A DNA stretch of 64,000 bases from JABCYV01 sp963696025 (GCA_963696025.1 CAVOII010000012.1:372001-436000), one strand, 5' to 3'. Shown: positions 1 through 9,918, counted from the first letter of the stretch. Notes: a model not told the origin generated them from the sequence alone. Program-made: numbers and translations.

Positions 1-1
1 T

Positions 2-2059
2 GTCTTTACCTCCGGCACCACAGCAGCGCCCAAAGGCGTGGTGATCACGCACGCCAATGTGCTCGCCAACATTGCGCCACTTGAAACTGAGATTCAGAAA
101 TATCTCAAATATGCACGCTTCGTGCATCCGGTTCGCTTCTTGAACCTGCTGCCGCTCAGTCACGTCTTTGGACAGTTCCTGGGAATTTTTCTCCCACAAC
201 TCTTGGGTGGCACGGTGATTTTCCAGGATGTTCTCAAGCCCGCCGAGGTAATCGGCACGATCCGGAGGGAGCACGTCTCGGTGCTGGTGGCGGTGCCGCG
301 AATACTGCAGGCGCTGAAGGAAAAAATCGAGCGTGATCTTGGTGACGAAGGCCGCCTGGAAACGTTTCGCAAACAATTTCAGTTCGCCCAAGGTAAGCCC
401 TTCCTTCACCGCTGGTGGATCTTCCGGCGCATGCATCGCCAGTTTGGCTGGAAGTTCTGGGCATTTATCTCCGGCGGCGCCGCCCTCGATCGCGATACGG
501 AAGAATTCTGGGGACGCCTTGGCTACGCCGTGATCCAGGGTTACGGGCTCACCGAAACCACGTCAATCATCAGCCTGAATCATCCTTTCCGTCTAGGCAA
601 GGGGTCGATTGGAAAAGTGCTTGCCGGACGCGAAGTCAAACTGGGTCCGGATGGAGAGATCATGGTGCGCGGCAGTGGCGTTGCCGCGGGATATTGGAAT
701 GGCAATGAGCTGCAGCCGGTCGCATCGGATGGAGGCTGGTACGGAACGGGAGACATCGGGGAACTCGACCACGACGGCAATCTCTACTTCAAGGGAAGAA
801 AGAAAGACGTTATCGTCACGCCTGCCGGGATGAACATCTATCCCGAAGATCTTGAAGCCGCGCTACGACGCCAACCTGAGGTAAACCAATGCGTCGTGAT
901 CGGGCTGCCCCGTGACGGCAATGCCGAACCTTGTGCCGTGCTGATTCTAGGAGATGAGGTTGATCCCGAGCCGGTTGTGAAGCGGACTAATGAAACGCTC
1001 GCAGAGTATCAGCGCATCCGCAGTTGGTTTGTCTGGCCCGAGCAGGATTTCCCGCGCACTCCTACCCAAAAACCGCGCACCAACCTGATCCAACAAGTCG
1101 TGATCACCCACCTAGGCGGGAAGGAGAAGAGTCAGTCCGCTTCAAGCCCTTTGGCGGAACTGATAGCGCGGATAACTGGAAGGAACGCGGAGCTAAGCTC
1201 CAACGCCAACCTCGAAACTGATCTGAATCTGAGCTCACTCGACCGGGTAGAGCTGCTCAGCGCGCTCGAAGACCGCTACCAGCTTGATCTTAGCGAGACT
1301 CGCTTCGCAGCGGTGAGGACGGTGGGAGATCTCAAGAGCATGCTGCAGGGCAAAGTCCCGGCGCGGGTGCAGTATCACTATCCACGCTGGGTGCAGCGCT
1401 GGTCGGTAACTTGGATACGACTGCTGACGCATTATCTGTTACTACGCCCTGCGATGTTTCTGCTGGGATGGCCTCGGGTTGAAGGGCGTGAGAACCTGCG
1501 CGGCGTACCGGGGCCGGTGCTGGTGATCTGCAACCACATCGGTGAGGTGGATGTTGGTTTCGTGCTGACTGCGCTTCCCGCGCACTTGCGCCACAAACTC
1601 GCGACGGCGACGGGGGGCGAGGCGCTAGAATCACTCCGCACCCCGCCACTGACAAGACATTTCCTTGGGACGATCTATGACCGACTGAAATGGATAGCGG
1701 GAGTGTCCCTGTTGAACCTTTTCCCGTTGCCCCGTGAAGTTGGTTTTCGGCAGAGTTTTGCTTACGCCGGTGAGTTGGTAGACCGCGGCTGCAGCGTGCT
1801 GGTATTTCCCGAAGGCCACCACACTACGGACGGCAAGATGCTTCCCTTCCGCGCCGGTATCGGCTTGCTCGCGAACAATCTACGAATACCGATTGTGCCC
1901 ATGCGCATCGATGGACTATTCGAGCTGAAGCAGGCAGGCAGAAAATTCGCTAGGCCGTACACGGTACGGGTGAAAATCGGCAAGCCGATCCGTTTTGATC
2001 GGGGAACTGACCCAGTCGAGATTGCCCGACGATTGGAGAAAAAGATAGAGGAACTGTAA
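2..2059 (+). CDS. Acyl-AMP ligase / acyl carrier / acyltransferase fusion, 5' truncated by window edge
   Basis: The frame is open from base 2 and starts inside the ATP-binding motif of the adenylate-forming family (FTSGTTAAPKG), so the N-terminus lies outside the window. Visible residues 1-375 are an AMP-binding domain with GYGLTET and the late GRKKD motif. Residues about 385-460 resemble an acyl carrier domain (LNLSSLDRVEL, candidate phosphopantetheine Ser about 411; the usual preceding Asp is Ser). Residues about 470-685 are a PlsC acyltransferase with HX4D (HIGEVD, about 510) and FPEG (about 601). By family knowledge such proteins activate a fatty acid and transfer it to a lysophospholipid, as Aas does, but here the ligase precedes the acyltransferase and a carrier lies between. 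The role in lipid recycling is inferred. Confidence 0.88.
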   Translation, partial: VFTSGTTAAPKGVVITHANVLANIAPLETEIQKYLKYARFVHPVRFLNLLPLSHVFGQFLGIFLPQLLGGTVIFQDVLKPAEVIGTIRREHVSVLVAVPRILQALKEKIERDLGDEGRLETFRKQFQFAQGKPFLHRWWIFRRMHRQFGWKFWAFISGGAALDRDTEEFWGRLGYAVIQGYGLTETTSIISLNHPFRLGKGSIGKVLAGREVKLGPDGEIMVRGSGVAAGYWNGNELQPVASDGGWYGTGDIGELDHDGNLYFKGRKKDVIVTPAGMNIYPEDLEAALRRQPEVNQCVVIGLPRDGNAEPCAVLILGDEVDPEPVVKRTNETLAEYQRIRSWFVWPEQDFPRTPTQKPRTNLIQQVVITHLGGKEKSQSASSPLAELIARITGRNAELSSNANLETDLNLSSLDRVELLSALEDRYQLDLSETRFAAVRTVGDLKSMLQGKVPARVQYHYPRWVQRWSVTWIRLLTHYLLLRPAMFLLGWPRVEGRENLRGVPGPVLVICNHIGEVDVGFVLTALPAHLRHKLATATGGEALESLRTPPLTRHFLGTIYDRLKWIAGVSLLNLFPLPREVGFRQSFAYAGELVDRGCSVLVFPEGHHTTDGKMLPFRAGIGLLANNLRIPIVPMRIDGLFELKQAGRKFARPYTVRVKIGKPIRFDRGTDPVEIARRLEKKIEEL

Positions 2060-2066
2060 GCGCCAG

Positions 2067-2089
2067 GGGCGAGGACGCCCCCGCCTACA
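2067..2089. repeat. GC-rich intergenic repeat, copy 1
   Basis: A 23-base block of the form GGGCGaGGACGCCCcCGCCTACA lies directly after the acyltransferase fusion. It nearly matches a block inside recG (31638-31659), differing by one base and one inserted base. It could be a dispersed small repeat. Its function is unknown. Confidence 0.6.
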
Positions 2090-2118
2090 TTGTGAGGTTT
2101 GGTAATTTAGCACGGGGC

Positions 2119-2124
2119 TATAAT
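2119..2124 (+). promoter_or_regulatory. Candidate -10 box of sodC
   Basis: A perfect TATAAT ends 7 bases before the ATG at 2132, which places the expected transcription start on or next to that codon. No good -35 hexamer is visible. The box overlaps the upstream ATG at 2123, which argues against that codon as the start. Confidence 0.5.
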
Positions 2125-2131
2125 GTCACAC

Positions 2132-2653
2132 ATGAAATCCAAAACACTTTTCGTCATCGCATTCCCCTTAGCTGTACTCGCCCTCTCGCTTGCGAGCGCG
2201 GCGAAAACCATGGTCAACCTGAAAGATGCTCAAGGTAAGAGCGTCGGCACCGCCGTCATCTCGGATGGCAAGCCCGGAGGAGGCGTGGCGCTCGAGCTTA
2301 ACCTCCACGATCTGCCGCCGGGCGAGCACGCGCTGCATTTTCATCAGAACGCTAAATGCGATGCGCCTGACTTTAAGTCGGCTGGCCCGCACTTCAATCC
2401 CGACGGGAAAAAGCACGGTCTGGAGAATCCGGAAGGCCACCACGCCGGCGACATGAAGAATTTTACCGTGGAAGCCAATGGCAAGGCCAAATTCAAGACA
2501 GCGGATCCCGACGTGAACCTGGGCGATGACAATCATTCCCTTTTCAGTAACGGCGGCACGGCGCTCGTGATCCATGCCAAAGCGGACGACATGAAAACGG
2601 ATCCCGCAGGAAATGCTGGAGACCGCATCGCCTGCGGCGTAATCACCAAGTAG
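2132..2653 (+). CDS. sodC: Secreted Cu/Zn superoxide dismutase
   Basis: Converts superoxide to oxygen and hydrogen peroxide outside the cytoplasm. The start MKSKTLFVIAF begins a hydrophobic signal peptide of about 24 residues. The mature part carries the family's metal-ligand pattern: HFH (HxH variant), a Cys followed by the GPHFNP loop, the HGLENPEGHHAGD zinc/copper loop, and the terminal GDRIACGVI motif with the active-site Arg and second Cys. Length (173 residues) is normal. An ATG at 2123 is in frame, but it overlaps a TATAAT box, so 2132 is preferred. The gene stands alone between the lipid fusion and the TPR/ASPIC pair. A role in envelope oxidative defence is inferred from the signal peptide. 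Confidence 0.93.
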   Translation: MKSKTLFVIAFPLAVLALSLASAAKTMVNLKDAQGKSVGTAVISDGKPGGGVALELNLHDLPPGEHALHFHQNAKCDAPDFKSAGPHFNPDGKKHGLENPEGHHAGDMKNFTVEANGKAKFKTADPDVNLGDDNHSLFSNGGTALVIHAKADDMKTDPAGNAGDRIACGVITK

Positions 2654-2845
2654 TCCGTCGGCACTGCCTTGAACCGGGCGGCGGGGCGAATCGCACAGTT
2701 TCAACAGCAAATCCACAAATACGAACCCCAAAAATACAGGGAACACCCTATGGACGCGCTCATTGTCATGCGAGAAAGCAGGGTTCGCTCCGCCGAATTG
2801 CGCCTCGCCAAGCGACAGACTACGATGCAAGTTTAGCGGGGCTGC

Positions 2846-3928
2846 ATGCGGGTTCATTTTCGGCTTGTCTCTCATTACGCAGAAGGACGCGGACTACCGA
2901 GCTTCGCTTCAAGCCTGTTTCTGATATTCATTGGTGCGATCGTTGCCGCCGCGCAATCGCCTGACGCGCGGGTGCAGGTGCTGGTGCGCAGCGGACAGGC
3001 CGCTCTCGATGCCGGCGACTTCGCTCGAGCGGCGTCCGATTTCGAGCAAGCTCGGCGATTGTCGCCGGAGGACCTCGAAGTCAACCGTGGCTTATTGCTC
3101 GGTTACCTGCAAGCTGGACGGCTCGTCGAAGCAGCCGAGATCGGACGCGACGCCGTTGCTCGCTGGCCCAAAGACGCGCAACTATGGCATTGGCTCGGGC
3201 TGGTTTATTTCAAACAGGGCCAAGACGAGCTGGCGATGGAGACGTTGCAACGCTCCGAAAGACTCGACAGTGCACGCTTCAATATTCACTTCGATCTCGC
3301 GCTGGTACTGCTTCAGGAAAACCAATACTCACCAGCGGCCGACGAGTTGGAAAAGGCCACTAAGCTCAAGCCCTCGGATACCCTGAGCCATCTCCTACTG
3401 GGGCGCGCCTATCAGAATTCAAATCGCACGGTTCAAGCCGTGGAGCAGTTTCAGACCGCGCTGCGGTTGGATCCGAAAATTCCGCTAGGGCACTATCATC
3501 TTGGTTTCGCCTACGCCAGCCTGGGACGAAACCAGGAAGCGATTGCTGAATATGAAAAAGAAGTCACCAATACCCCTGACAATCCCGAAGTGCTTTACCA
3601 ACTCGGCCGCGGGCTGTTGGAAATCGGCGATTCCAAGTCCGCGGTTACGCGCCTGCAAAAAGCTATTCAACTCAACCCGCAGAATGCGGACGCTTTTTAC
3701 GATCTGGGGAAGGCTTTTCTGTTCAACGGTGACCTGCAGGCCGCAATATCGGCGTTACGTCGCTCCGCAGAACTGAAGCCCTCTGATCCGAGCCCGCACT
3801 ACCAATTGGCTCGCGCTCTGCAAAAAATGGGTAACGCGGACGACGCTCGTCACGAATGGGAACGCTTTGACGAATTGAAAAAAGCCCAGCCCCAAAGTGG
3901 AGGAATGGCCAGCGGCCGAGTCCAGTGA
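2846..3928 (+). CDS. Secreted TPR-repeat protein
   Basis: 360 residues. A hydrophobic stretch near residues 18-36 ends in AAAQS, which suits a signal peptide cleaved to a periplasmic protein. The rest is an array of about eight to nine TPR units; the helical pattern (LGRAYQ, LGFAYASLGR, DLGKAFLFNGD with a Pro at repeat ends) recurs about every 34 residues. TPR arrays bind other proteins and no catalytic domain is visible. Its stop overlaps the GTG start of the next gene (GTGA), so the two are very likely translated together, and the partner is an FG-GAP/ASPIC protein. Such TPR plus CRTAC1-type pairs are familiar from Acidobacteriota. The exact cargo or partner is unknown. Confidence 0.85.
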   Translation: MRVHFRLVSHYAEGRGLPSFASSLFLIFIGAIVAAAQSPDARVQVLVRSGQAALDAGDFARAASDFEQARRLSPEDLEVNRGLLLGYLQAGRLVEAAEIGRDAVARWPKDAQLWHWLGLVYFKQGQDELAMETLQRSERLDSARFNIHFDLALVLLQENQYSPAADELEKATKLKPSDTLSHLLLGRAYQNSNRTVQAVEQFQTALRLDPKIPLGHYHLGFAYASLGRNQEAIAEYEKEVTNTPDNPEVLYQLGRGLLEIGDSKSAVTRLQKAIQLNPQNADAFYDLGKAFLFNGDLQAAISALRRSAELKPSDPSPHYQLARALQKMGNADDARHEWERFDELKKAQPQSGGMASGRVQ

Positions 3929-5763
3929 AGCTCTCCTTCCGACTCCTGCCCGTGCCGATGGCCGGTGCATTCCTGATGGCCGCGGCCCTGTGGGTGACTG
4001 CAGCCGCTTCCCCGCGACAAGTGAAAAGCCGTCAGCCCACGGCGAGACATTCGTCAGATAGGAAAGCTGCAAATCCTGGCGCCGCTTCGTTTGTCGATGT
4101 GACCCGAGCATCCGGCATCGACTTCCACCTCACGTGCGGAAGCCTGGAAAAGCGCTACATCATGGAATCCATGTGTGGTGGAATCGCTATCTTCGACTAT
4201 GACAATGACGGCTGGATGGACATTTTCCTGGTGAATGGCTCCACGCTGGAAGACTTGCGCGCAGGCAAATGCCACCTGAGCAAGCTTTACCACAACAATC
4301 ACGATGGGACGTTCACCGATGTTACGGTTAAAGCTGGTTTGACTCATTGCGGCTGGGGATTTGGTATTGCCGTGGGTGATTACGATAACGATGGCTGGGA
4401 AGACCTCTATATTACGTATCTCGACGGTGCGGTTCTCTACCACAACAACGGCGACGGAACTTTTAGCGATGTGACAGCAAAGGCCGGTGTCGGCAATGCT
4501 GGCCGCTGGGGCACCAGCGCAGCATTCGGCGACTACGACAACGATGGCTATCTCGACCTGTATGTCGCCAACTACGTTGACCTGGATCTCGACCATCTGC
4601 CCGAGTTTGGCGTAGGACCTTTTTGTCAGTACCGGGGAATCCCGGTCTCTTGCGGGCCACGGGGATTGAGAGGTGGTCGCGATCGCCTCTATCACAACAA
4701 CGGAGACGGCACCTTCACCGATCTTACCGAGAAGCTGAAAATCGATCCGAGCGGCTATTACGGTCTAGGGGTCCTTTGGTTGGATTACGACTTGGACGGT
4801 TGTCTCGACCTATATGTGGCCAATGACTCATCGCCCAGCTTGCTCTATCACAATGATTGCAAAGGCGGCTTTACAGAGGTAGGCGTGGAGGCCGGCGTTG
4901 CTTACAGCGCCGATGGGCGGGAGCAGGCCGGCATGGGCATTGACTCCGCCGATTACGATAATGACGGCTGGCCCGACATCGCCAAGGCGAATTTCTCCGA
5001 TGACAGCAACAATCTCTATCACAACGACCACAACGGCCAGTTCACCGACATGGCGGGATCAGCAGGATTCGGCGCCATAAGCATTCCCTTCCTTGGCTTC
5101 GGGATGAAGTTCCTGGACTTTGACGATGACGGCTGGAAAGACATCTTTGTCGCTGATGGGCACGTGAATCCGCAAGTGGATAAGCACTCGTTTGGTGTAA
5201 CTTACGCCGAACGTCCGCTGTTGTTTCACAATCTGGGTGGCGGGAAGTTTGAAGAGATCGGATTGAACTCAGGGCCTCCCTTGGCCCGCCGCTATGTCGC
5301 GCGGGGCGCCGCAACCGCCGATTTCTTGAATCGCGGCAAAGAAGACCTCCTGATTAGCGTTCTGGATGGTTCACCAGTCCTGCTGCGCGATGAAAGCGCG
5401 AAAAGCGGACACTGGCTACGCATCAAGACCGTCGGAATGCGTTCCAATCACGACGGTTTCGGCGCCCGGGTGCAGGTCAAAGCTGGTAGCCTGACTCAGA
5501 CGGCCGAGGTGCGGGCCAACTCCAGCTTTGAGTCGGCCAGCGACCCCCGGTTGCACTTCGGGTTGGGAACGGCCACCAAAGTGGACGCGATCCTCGTTCG
5601 CTGGCCATCGGGCGAGATAGATACGATCAAAGCCGAGGCGGCCGACCAGGAATTGGTAATCCAAGAAGGGCGCGGGGTGGTCGCTCGACACCCCAGATCA
5701 ATGCCTCCAGCGCGACTCCTTCATAAGCCCCGGCAGGGCCTCAACGCCGAACCGCACAGTTAA
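3925..5763 (+). CDS. CRTAC1-like FG-GAP/VCBS repeat protein with ASPIC/UnbV C-terminus
   Basis: 612 residues starting at a GTG that overlaps the previous stop. A short hydrophobic segment (residues about 8-26) suggests export. Six calcium-loop motifs of the form D-D/N-D-G-x-x-D are spaced through the protein (for example DYDNDGWMD, DYDNDGYLD, DFDDDGWKD), which indicates a seven-bladed beta-propeller of the FG-GAP/integrin-alpha type. The C-terminal 100 residues match the ASPIC/UnbV module (HFGLG, VRWPSG near residue 556). Known relatives are secreted or surface proteins with no proven enzyme activity. Coupling to the TPR gene suggests the two products work together at the envelope, possibly with the TonB receptor downstream. 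Confidence 0.88.
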   Translation: MKLSFRLLPVPMAGAFLMAAALWVTAAASPRQVKSRQPTARHSSDRKAANPGAASFVDVTRASGIDFHLTCGSLEKRYIMESMCGGIAIFDYDNDGWMDIFLVNGSTLEDLRAGKCHLSKLYHNNHDGTFTDVTVKAGLTHCGWGFGIAVGDYDNDGWEDLYITYLDGAVLYHNNGDGTFSDVTAKAGVGNAGRWGTSAAFGDYDNDGYLDLYVANYVDLDLDHLPEFGVGPFCQYRGIPVSCGPRGLRGGRDRLYHNNGDGTFTDLTEKLKIDPSGYYGLGVLWLDYDLDGCLDLYVANDSSPSLLYHNDCKGGFTEVGVEAGVAYSADGREQAGMGIDSADYDNDGWPDIAKANFSDDSNNLYHNDHNGQFTDMAGSAGFGAISIPFLGFGMKFLDFDDDGWKDIFVADGHVNPQVDKHSFGVTYAERPLLFHNLGGGKFEEIGLNSGPPLARRYVARGAATADFLNRGKEDLLISVLDGSPVLLRDESAKSGHWLRIKTVGMRSNHDGFGARVQVKAGSLTQTAEVRANSSFESASDPRLHFGLGTATKVDAILVRWPSGEIDTIKAEAADQELVIQEGRGVVARHPRSMPPARLLHKPRQGLNAEPHS

Positions 5764-6152
5764 TTCCCCTGCTGCTACGTGCTCTGGGTATCTAGATGAC
5801 AGTCTCCCAAATTCTGTAGCCCTGTTAAGTAGTGTCTACTGTTTGTAGTAACAGTCATTGACAGAATGTCTTTAACCGATTGAGTTAGTTAAGCCACGGT
5901 TTTGGAAATGTACGTGCCTTTAACCCACAATCTCCGCCGGGTTACGTGTGCAAGAGCGGGGGATGCGGAGCTTTAGAGCGGTAATTTTGCCCGCGTAACC
6001 AAGATTAAGTTGACACTGAACATTATGCGGCGATACAGCCGCTTTGAGTTGTCAGGTGCGATCTTGGAACACTTCCTAACCGTCGGGTTGAGCCTAACTA
6101 GCAGAAAATGCTTCCTTTAACAACACACTCCGTGGGACGAGAGGGTAGGACT
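5764..6152 (+). promoter_or_regulatory. Long non-coding leader and promoter region of the TonB receptor gene
   Basis: About 390 bases without a convincing gene. A TTGACA at 6010-6015 followed by GATACA at 6032-6037 (16-base spacing) is the best sigma-70-type promoter seen. A second TTGACA at 5858-5863 lacks a good -10 box. A GAGGGTAGGA ribosome-binding stretch lies just before the ATG at 6153. The long leader could carry regulation, but no known riboswitch pattern was recognised. Confidence 0.45.
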
Positions 6153-9100
6153 ATGAAGAATCTGCAGCTATGCCTTGTGTTGTTGTCAGTGCTGGTGCTG
6201 GTGCTGAGCGGGTTTGCGCAAGTCCAGAATGGTCAGTTCGCCGGAACCGTGACGGACCCGTCGGGTGCGGCTATCCCCAATGCCAAGGTCACCGTGAGCA
6301 ACCTGGGAACAGGTCTTTCCGTCTCCGCTACCACCTCCAGCAACGGCACCTTTACGGTGAGGGAACTGCCGGTCGGAACGTACAGGATTTCGGTCGAAGC
6401 CAGCGGTTTCAGGGGCTACACCAACAACAATGTGGTCCTGAACGCAGGCACAACCGAACGCGTGGATTTCGCCATGCAAATGGGCGAGGCCCACGAAATG
6501 GTGGAAGTCACGGGCGAAACCGCGGCGGTGAATACCGAAGAATCGAAGCTGTCTACGACGGTTGACTCCACGCAGATTGCCAACCTACCTCTCAACGGCC
6601 GAAACGTCTATGACCTGATGCAACTGGCGCCCGGGGCAGTCAACGTACAGGGAACCATGATGGAAAACGGGCACGGCACTGTGGTCAACGGTGTCCGCGA
6701 GAATTTCAACGGCTTTCTCATCAACGGTATCTCCAATAAAGACCTCAGCGGCGGGGTTGTTAACACCCCGATTCAGGACACGGTGCAGGAATTCCAGCAG
6801 CTCCAGTTGAACATGTCGGCGCAATATGGCAGCAGCGCCGGCAGCATTAATAACCTCGTGACCAAGTCTGGCACCAATGCCTTCCACGGCAGCCTGTGGG
6901 AATATTTTCGCAACGATGCCATGGATGCCAACACATACTTTGCGAATCAGGCGGGTGCGCCCAAACCACCTCTGCGCTTTAATCAGTTCGGTGGCACGAT
7001 CGGCGGCCCTATCATCAAGGACAAACTGTTCTTCTTCGGTTCGTATCAGGGCGATCGCTTTAAGACCACACTCCCGCCAGCGTCAATCATAGTGGAATCA
7101 CCGGAGTGGCGATCTGCGGTGGAAGCTGGAGCTCCCAATTCTGTTGCTGCCCTGCTCTATAAGAATTTCGCCCCCTCGGTCATCGGAGCCTCGAACGGCA
7201 CGACACTTAATTCATTCGTCCCGGCGACCGGCGTAGGCGGGTCCCCCGACTACTCGCAATACCTGTGTGGTTTCTCGTCCCTCATTCCGGTACTTGGGGT
7301 TACACCTCAGGACGCAGCGAATGCGGGTACAAAAGCGAACGCGACAGCGTTCCCCGGTTGTGCTGCAAGTCTTATGTCTCGTGGGAACGTTGTTGGCACG
7401 ATGAGTCGGACTGCGCCCTTCGAGAACAACAGCACGGCTATATCTGGCGCCCAAGCTCAGCTTCTGGGAAACCTCTTCAACGGGAACGAGGGGATGGGCC
7501 GAATCGACTACAACTGGAGCGCAAGCAATCGCCTCTTTGTGTCCTTCAACTACGACCACAATACCGATTCGTTTGGCGGGTTGAACTGCAATACGAATTG
7601 CACTCGGGGCTTCAGCAACCCGAACAATAACTACTTTCAGAACGGACAGCTCAGCTGGGTGCATACCTTCTCGCCCACGGTGCTGAACGAGCTCAAGCTG
7701 GGATACACGCAAAACAACACCCAGATCGTCGCCAACCAGCCGGGAGTTCCGCAGGTCACCTTCCTTGACGGCGTGACCGGGTTTGGTTCCTACAGCGGCT
7801 ACCCACAGTTCTTCAAAGACCATGAGTACACTTACGGCGACATGGTGTCGATCAGTCACGGCAGTCACAACTTCAAGGTTGGAGGCGAGCTCCGCCGGAA
7901 CCTTGAAAACAGCATTTTCAATGTGGCGCGACCGAACTATTACTTCGCCGACCCGATCTTTTTTGCGGCGGATGCGCCTGATGGCCAGGCAGCGGGCGTG
8001 AATCCCGATTTGTGCACTGCGGTTCCGTGCACCGACAAAACGTTGAACCCTAATCCCAATCCTGCACTTTCTAGTAACGCACGGCACTGGAGGAATTGGG
8101 AGGTCGGTGCTTACGTTCAGGATGACTGGAAGGCCACAAGGCGTCTAACATTGAACCTCGGCCTGCGCTGGGATTTCTATCAGCGCCACACCGAATTGAA
8201 CAACCTGGCTACCACCTTCGTTCCTGGGCCAGGCGCAACCCTGGCGCAGCAGGTTATGAACGCCAATGCACCCCTTGGTACCGCAGGCTGTATGCCCACA
8301 ATTGCTAATACCCAGACTCTGGCAGGAATTTGCGGCCCCGGGGGCTTTGCCAGCTCGTCCAGCCTCGGACCTAACCAATACCGCGACTTTGGCCCTCGCA
8401 TAGGTTTTGCGTGGGATGTCTTCGGCGATGGCAAGACGTCAATGCGTGGCGGCTTTGGGATTTCCTACGAGGGCACCCTGTACAATCCGCTCTCGAATTC
8501 GCGCTGGAATTTGCCGTACTACTCGTTTAACGCGGTCGGACCGGCTGAGGGTATACCGGGAACAATCATCTATGGTCCGAGCGGGGCCAACGCCGGAAAG
8601 GCGCCCGGCTTCACTGCTAGCGCAGCAGGGAGCGGGCAAAACCCCGGCCAGGGTGTGGGCGCGCAAGCAGTCGGTAATCTTTCTGGGTGGGCTGCCAGTA
8701 ATATTGACGCGGCACTCCTGACAGGAATCGTTCCACCGGGCGGTATCAAAGACCCCTACGTCTACAACTTCTTTTACGGAATACAGCGCGAGATCGCGCC
8801 CAAGCTAGTGGTAGAGGCAAACTATGTCGGCACCGCCGGGCACAGGCTGTTCCGTTCCCAGCAGATCAACCGCCAGATCGGCGGCGCGCTCCCAGCCGGT
8901 GTAACGGTAACCAACAATCTCGGCCAAACAATCACTGGATTGGGGGGATTTCCCAACCCGAACTACGGAGTGCTTCGCGAGTGGCAAAATACCAACAATT
9001 CGGTCTATAACGCTCTCCAGCTATCGCTGCGGAAGCAGGTGAGCCATGGCTTAACCGCCAATGTCAACTACACTTACAGCCACGCGATCGACAACGGATC

Positions 9101-9896
9101 ATCGTGGCATGACTCGGCCACGTCGGCAGCCGGCTCGGCAGGAGGGGACGGGTACAGTACCGATACTAATAATCCAGGGCTGGATCGCGGCAATGCCCTG
9201 TTCGATATCCGGCATCGGCTGGTGTTCAATTACGTTTACCAATTGCCCGGTCAGAATATGCAGGGACTCTTGGGTAAGGTCATCGGTGGCTGGAGTTTGA
9301 ATGGCATCTGGTCGTTCCAGAGCGGACCTCACTGGTCGCCTTACGCGCGTCTTCAGGGAGCCAGCCTAAGTGGTACCGGTCCGAACGGCACTTGCACTCA
9401 AAGCGACGTGAACAATGGCACGTGCATCAATACTGGCGGCGAGTGGACACTGGATGGCCAATTCCCCGGCGTAGATCGACCGAACAGCAGTATGGCGAAC
9501 TTTTCTCAGAGCCGCTCCACCTGGGAGAACGGCTGGCCGGGGCTTAGCAGCTCCGGGGCGTTTACAAAGGGTGCTCCTCTTAATTACTCGGCTCCTGGTT
9601 TCCCAACCTTCACAGCGCCCTGTTTGGCCTGTGTCGGGAACCTCGGACGCAATACCTTCACCGGACCTGGACTGTGGGCGGCAGACATGACGGTCGCCAA
9701 GAACTTCAAATTCACTGAGCGCCTAAACCTCAAGTTCGAGGCGGCCGCGTTCAATATCTTCAACCGCGCGAACTTCCTGCTCTCAAACGGGAGTCCGTTC
9801 AGCCAACATACGAGTTTGGAAGACCCGTTGTTTGGCAAAGCTGCCGCAACGCTCAACGCGCGCAATTTGCAGATAGGCCTCAAGCTGAGTTTCTAG
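6153..9896 (+). CDS. Oar-like TonB-dependent outer-membrane receptor
   Basis: 1247 residues from the ATG at 6153, chosen over 6108 because GAGGGTAGGA precedes it and it begins a clean signal peptide (MKNLQLCLVLL, cleaved near FAQVQ). Residues about 25-105 form a carboxypeptidase-regulatory beta-sandwich (GTVTDPSGAAIPNAKVTV, YRISVEASGF). A plug domain follows (LPLNGRNVYDLMQLAPG; DTVQEFQ), then a long beta-barrel with repeated aromatic strands and a C-terminal Phe (GLKLSF), the usual barrel-assembly signal. The family imports large substrates or displays them at the surface; in Acidobacteriota these receptors are very numerous and their ligands are mostly unknown. A strong hairpin terminator follows. 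The neighbouring TPR and sulfatase-fold genes suggest glycan or sulfated-polymer handling, which is inference. Confidence 0.93.
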   Translation: MKNLQLCLVLLSVLVLVLSGFAQVQNGQFAGTVTDPSGAAIPNAKVTVSNLGTGLSVSATTSSNGTFTVRELPVGTYRISVEASGFRGYTNNNVVLNAGTTERVDFAMQMGEAHEMVEVTGETAAVNTEESKLSTTVDSTQIANLPLNGRNVYDLMQLAPGAVNVQGTMMENGHGTVVNGVRENFNGFLINGISNKDLSGGVVNTPIQDTVQEFQQLQLNMSAQYGSSAGSINNLVTKSGTNAFHGSLWEYFRNDAMDANTYFANQAGAPKPPLRFNQFGGTIGGPIIKDKLFFFGSYQGDRFKTTLPPASIIVESPEWRSAVEAGAPNSVAALLYKNFAPSVIGASNGTTLNSFVPATGVGGSPDYSQYLCGFSSLIPVLGVTPQDAANAGTKANATAFPGCAASLMSRGNVVGTMSRTAPFENNSTAISGAQAQLLGNLFNGNEGMGRIDYNWSASNRLFVSFNYDHNTDSFGGLNCNTNCTRGFSNPNNNYFQNGQLSWVHTFSPTVLNELKLGYTQNNTQIVANQPGVPQVTFLDGVTGFGSYSGYPQFFKDHEYTYGDMVSISHGSHNFKVGGELRRNLENSIFNVARPNYYFADPIFFAADAPDGQAAGVNPDLCTAVPCTDKTLNPNPNPALSSNARHWRNWEVGAYVQDDWKATRRLTLNLGLRWDFYQRHTELNNLATTFVPGPGATLAQQVMNANAPLGTAGCMPTIANTQTLAGICGPGGFASSSSLGPNQYRDFGPRIGFAWDVFGDGKTSMRGGFGISYEGTLYNPLSNSRWNLPYYSFNAVGPAEGIPGTIIYGPSGANAGKAPGFTASAAGSGQNPGQGVGAQAVGNLSGWAASNIDAALLTGIVPPGGIKDPYVYNFFYGIQREIAPKLVVEANYVGTAGHRLFRSQQINRQIGGALPAGVTVTNNLGQTITGLGGFPNPNYGVLREWQNTNNSVYNALQLSLRKQVSHGLTANVNYTYSHAIDNGSSWHDSATSAAGSAGGDGYSTDTNNPGLDRGNALFDIRHRLVFNYVYQLPGQNMQGLLGKVIGGWSLNGIWSFQSGPHWSPYARLQGASLSGTGPNGTCTQSDVNNGTCINTGGEWTLDGQFPGVDRPNSSMANFSQSRSTWENGWPGLSSSGAFTKGAPLNYSAPGFPTFTAPCLACVGNLGRNTFTGPGLWAADMTVAKNFKFTERLNLKFEAAAFNIFNRANFLLSNGSPFSQHTSLEDPLFGKAAATLNARNLQIGLKLSF

Positions 9897-9918
9897 CCAC
9901 AAGCTGCGCGGCTTTCAA

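Noticed and set aside
2168..2875. 235-residue minus-strand open frame
   Set aside because: Antisense to sodC, which has all metal-binding motifs.
4054..4695. 213-residue minus-strand open frame rich in Val and Ile
   Set aside because: Antisense to the DxDxDG repeats of the ASPIC protein; the Val/Ile runs are the mirror of Asp/Asn codons.
6108..6152. Upstream ATG of the TonB receptor
   Set aside because: The ATG at 6153 has a strong ribosome-binding site and starts a clean signal peptide; the extra 15 residues are polar.
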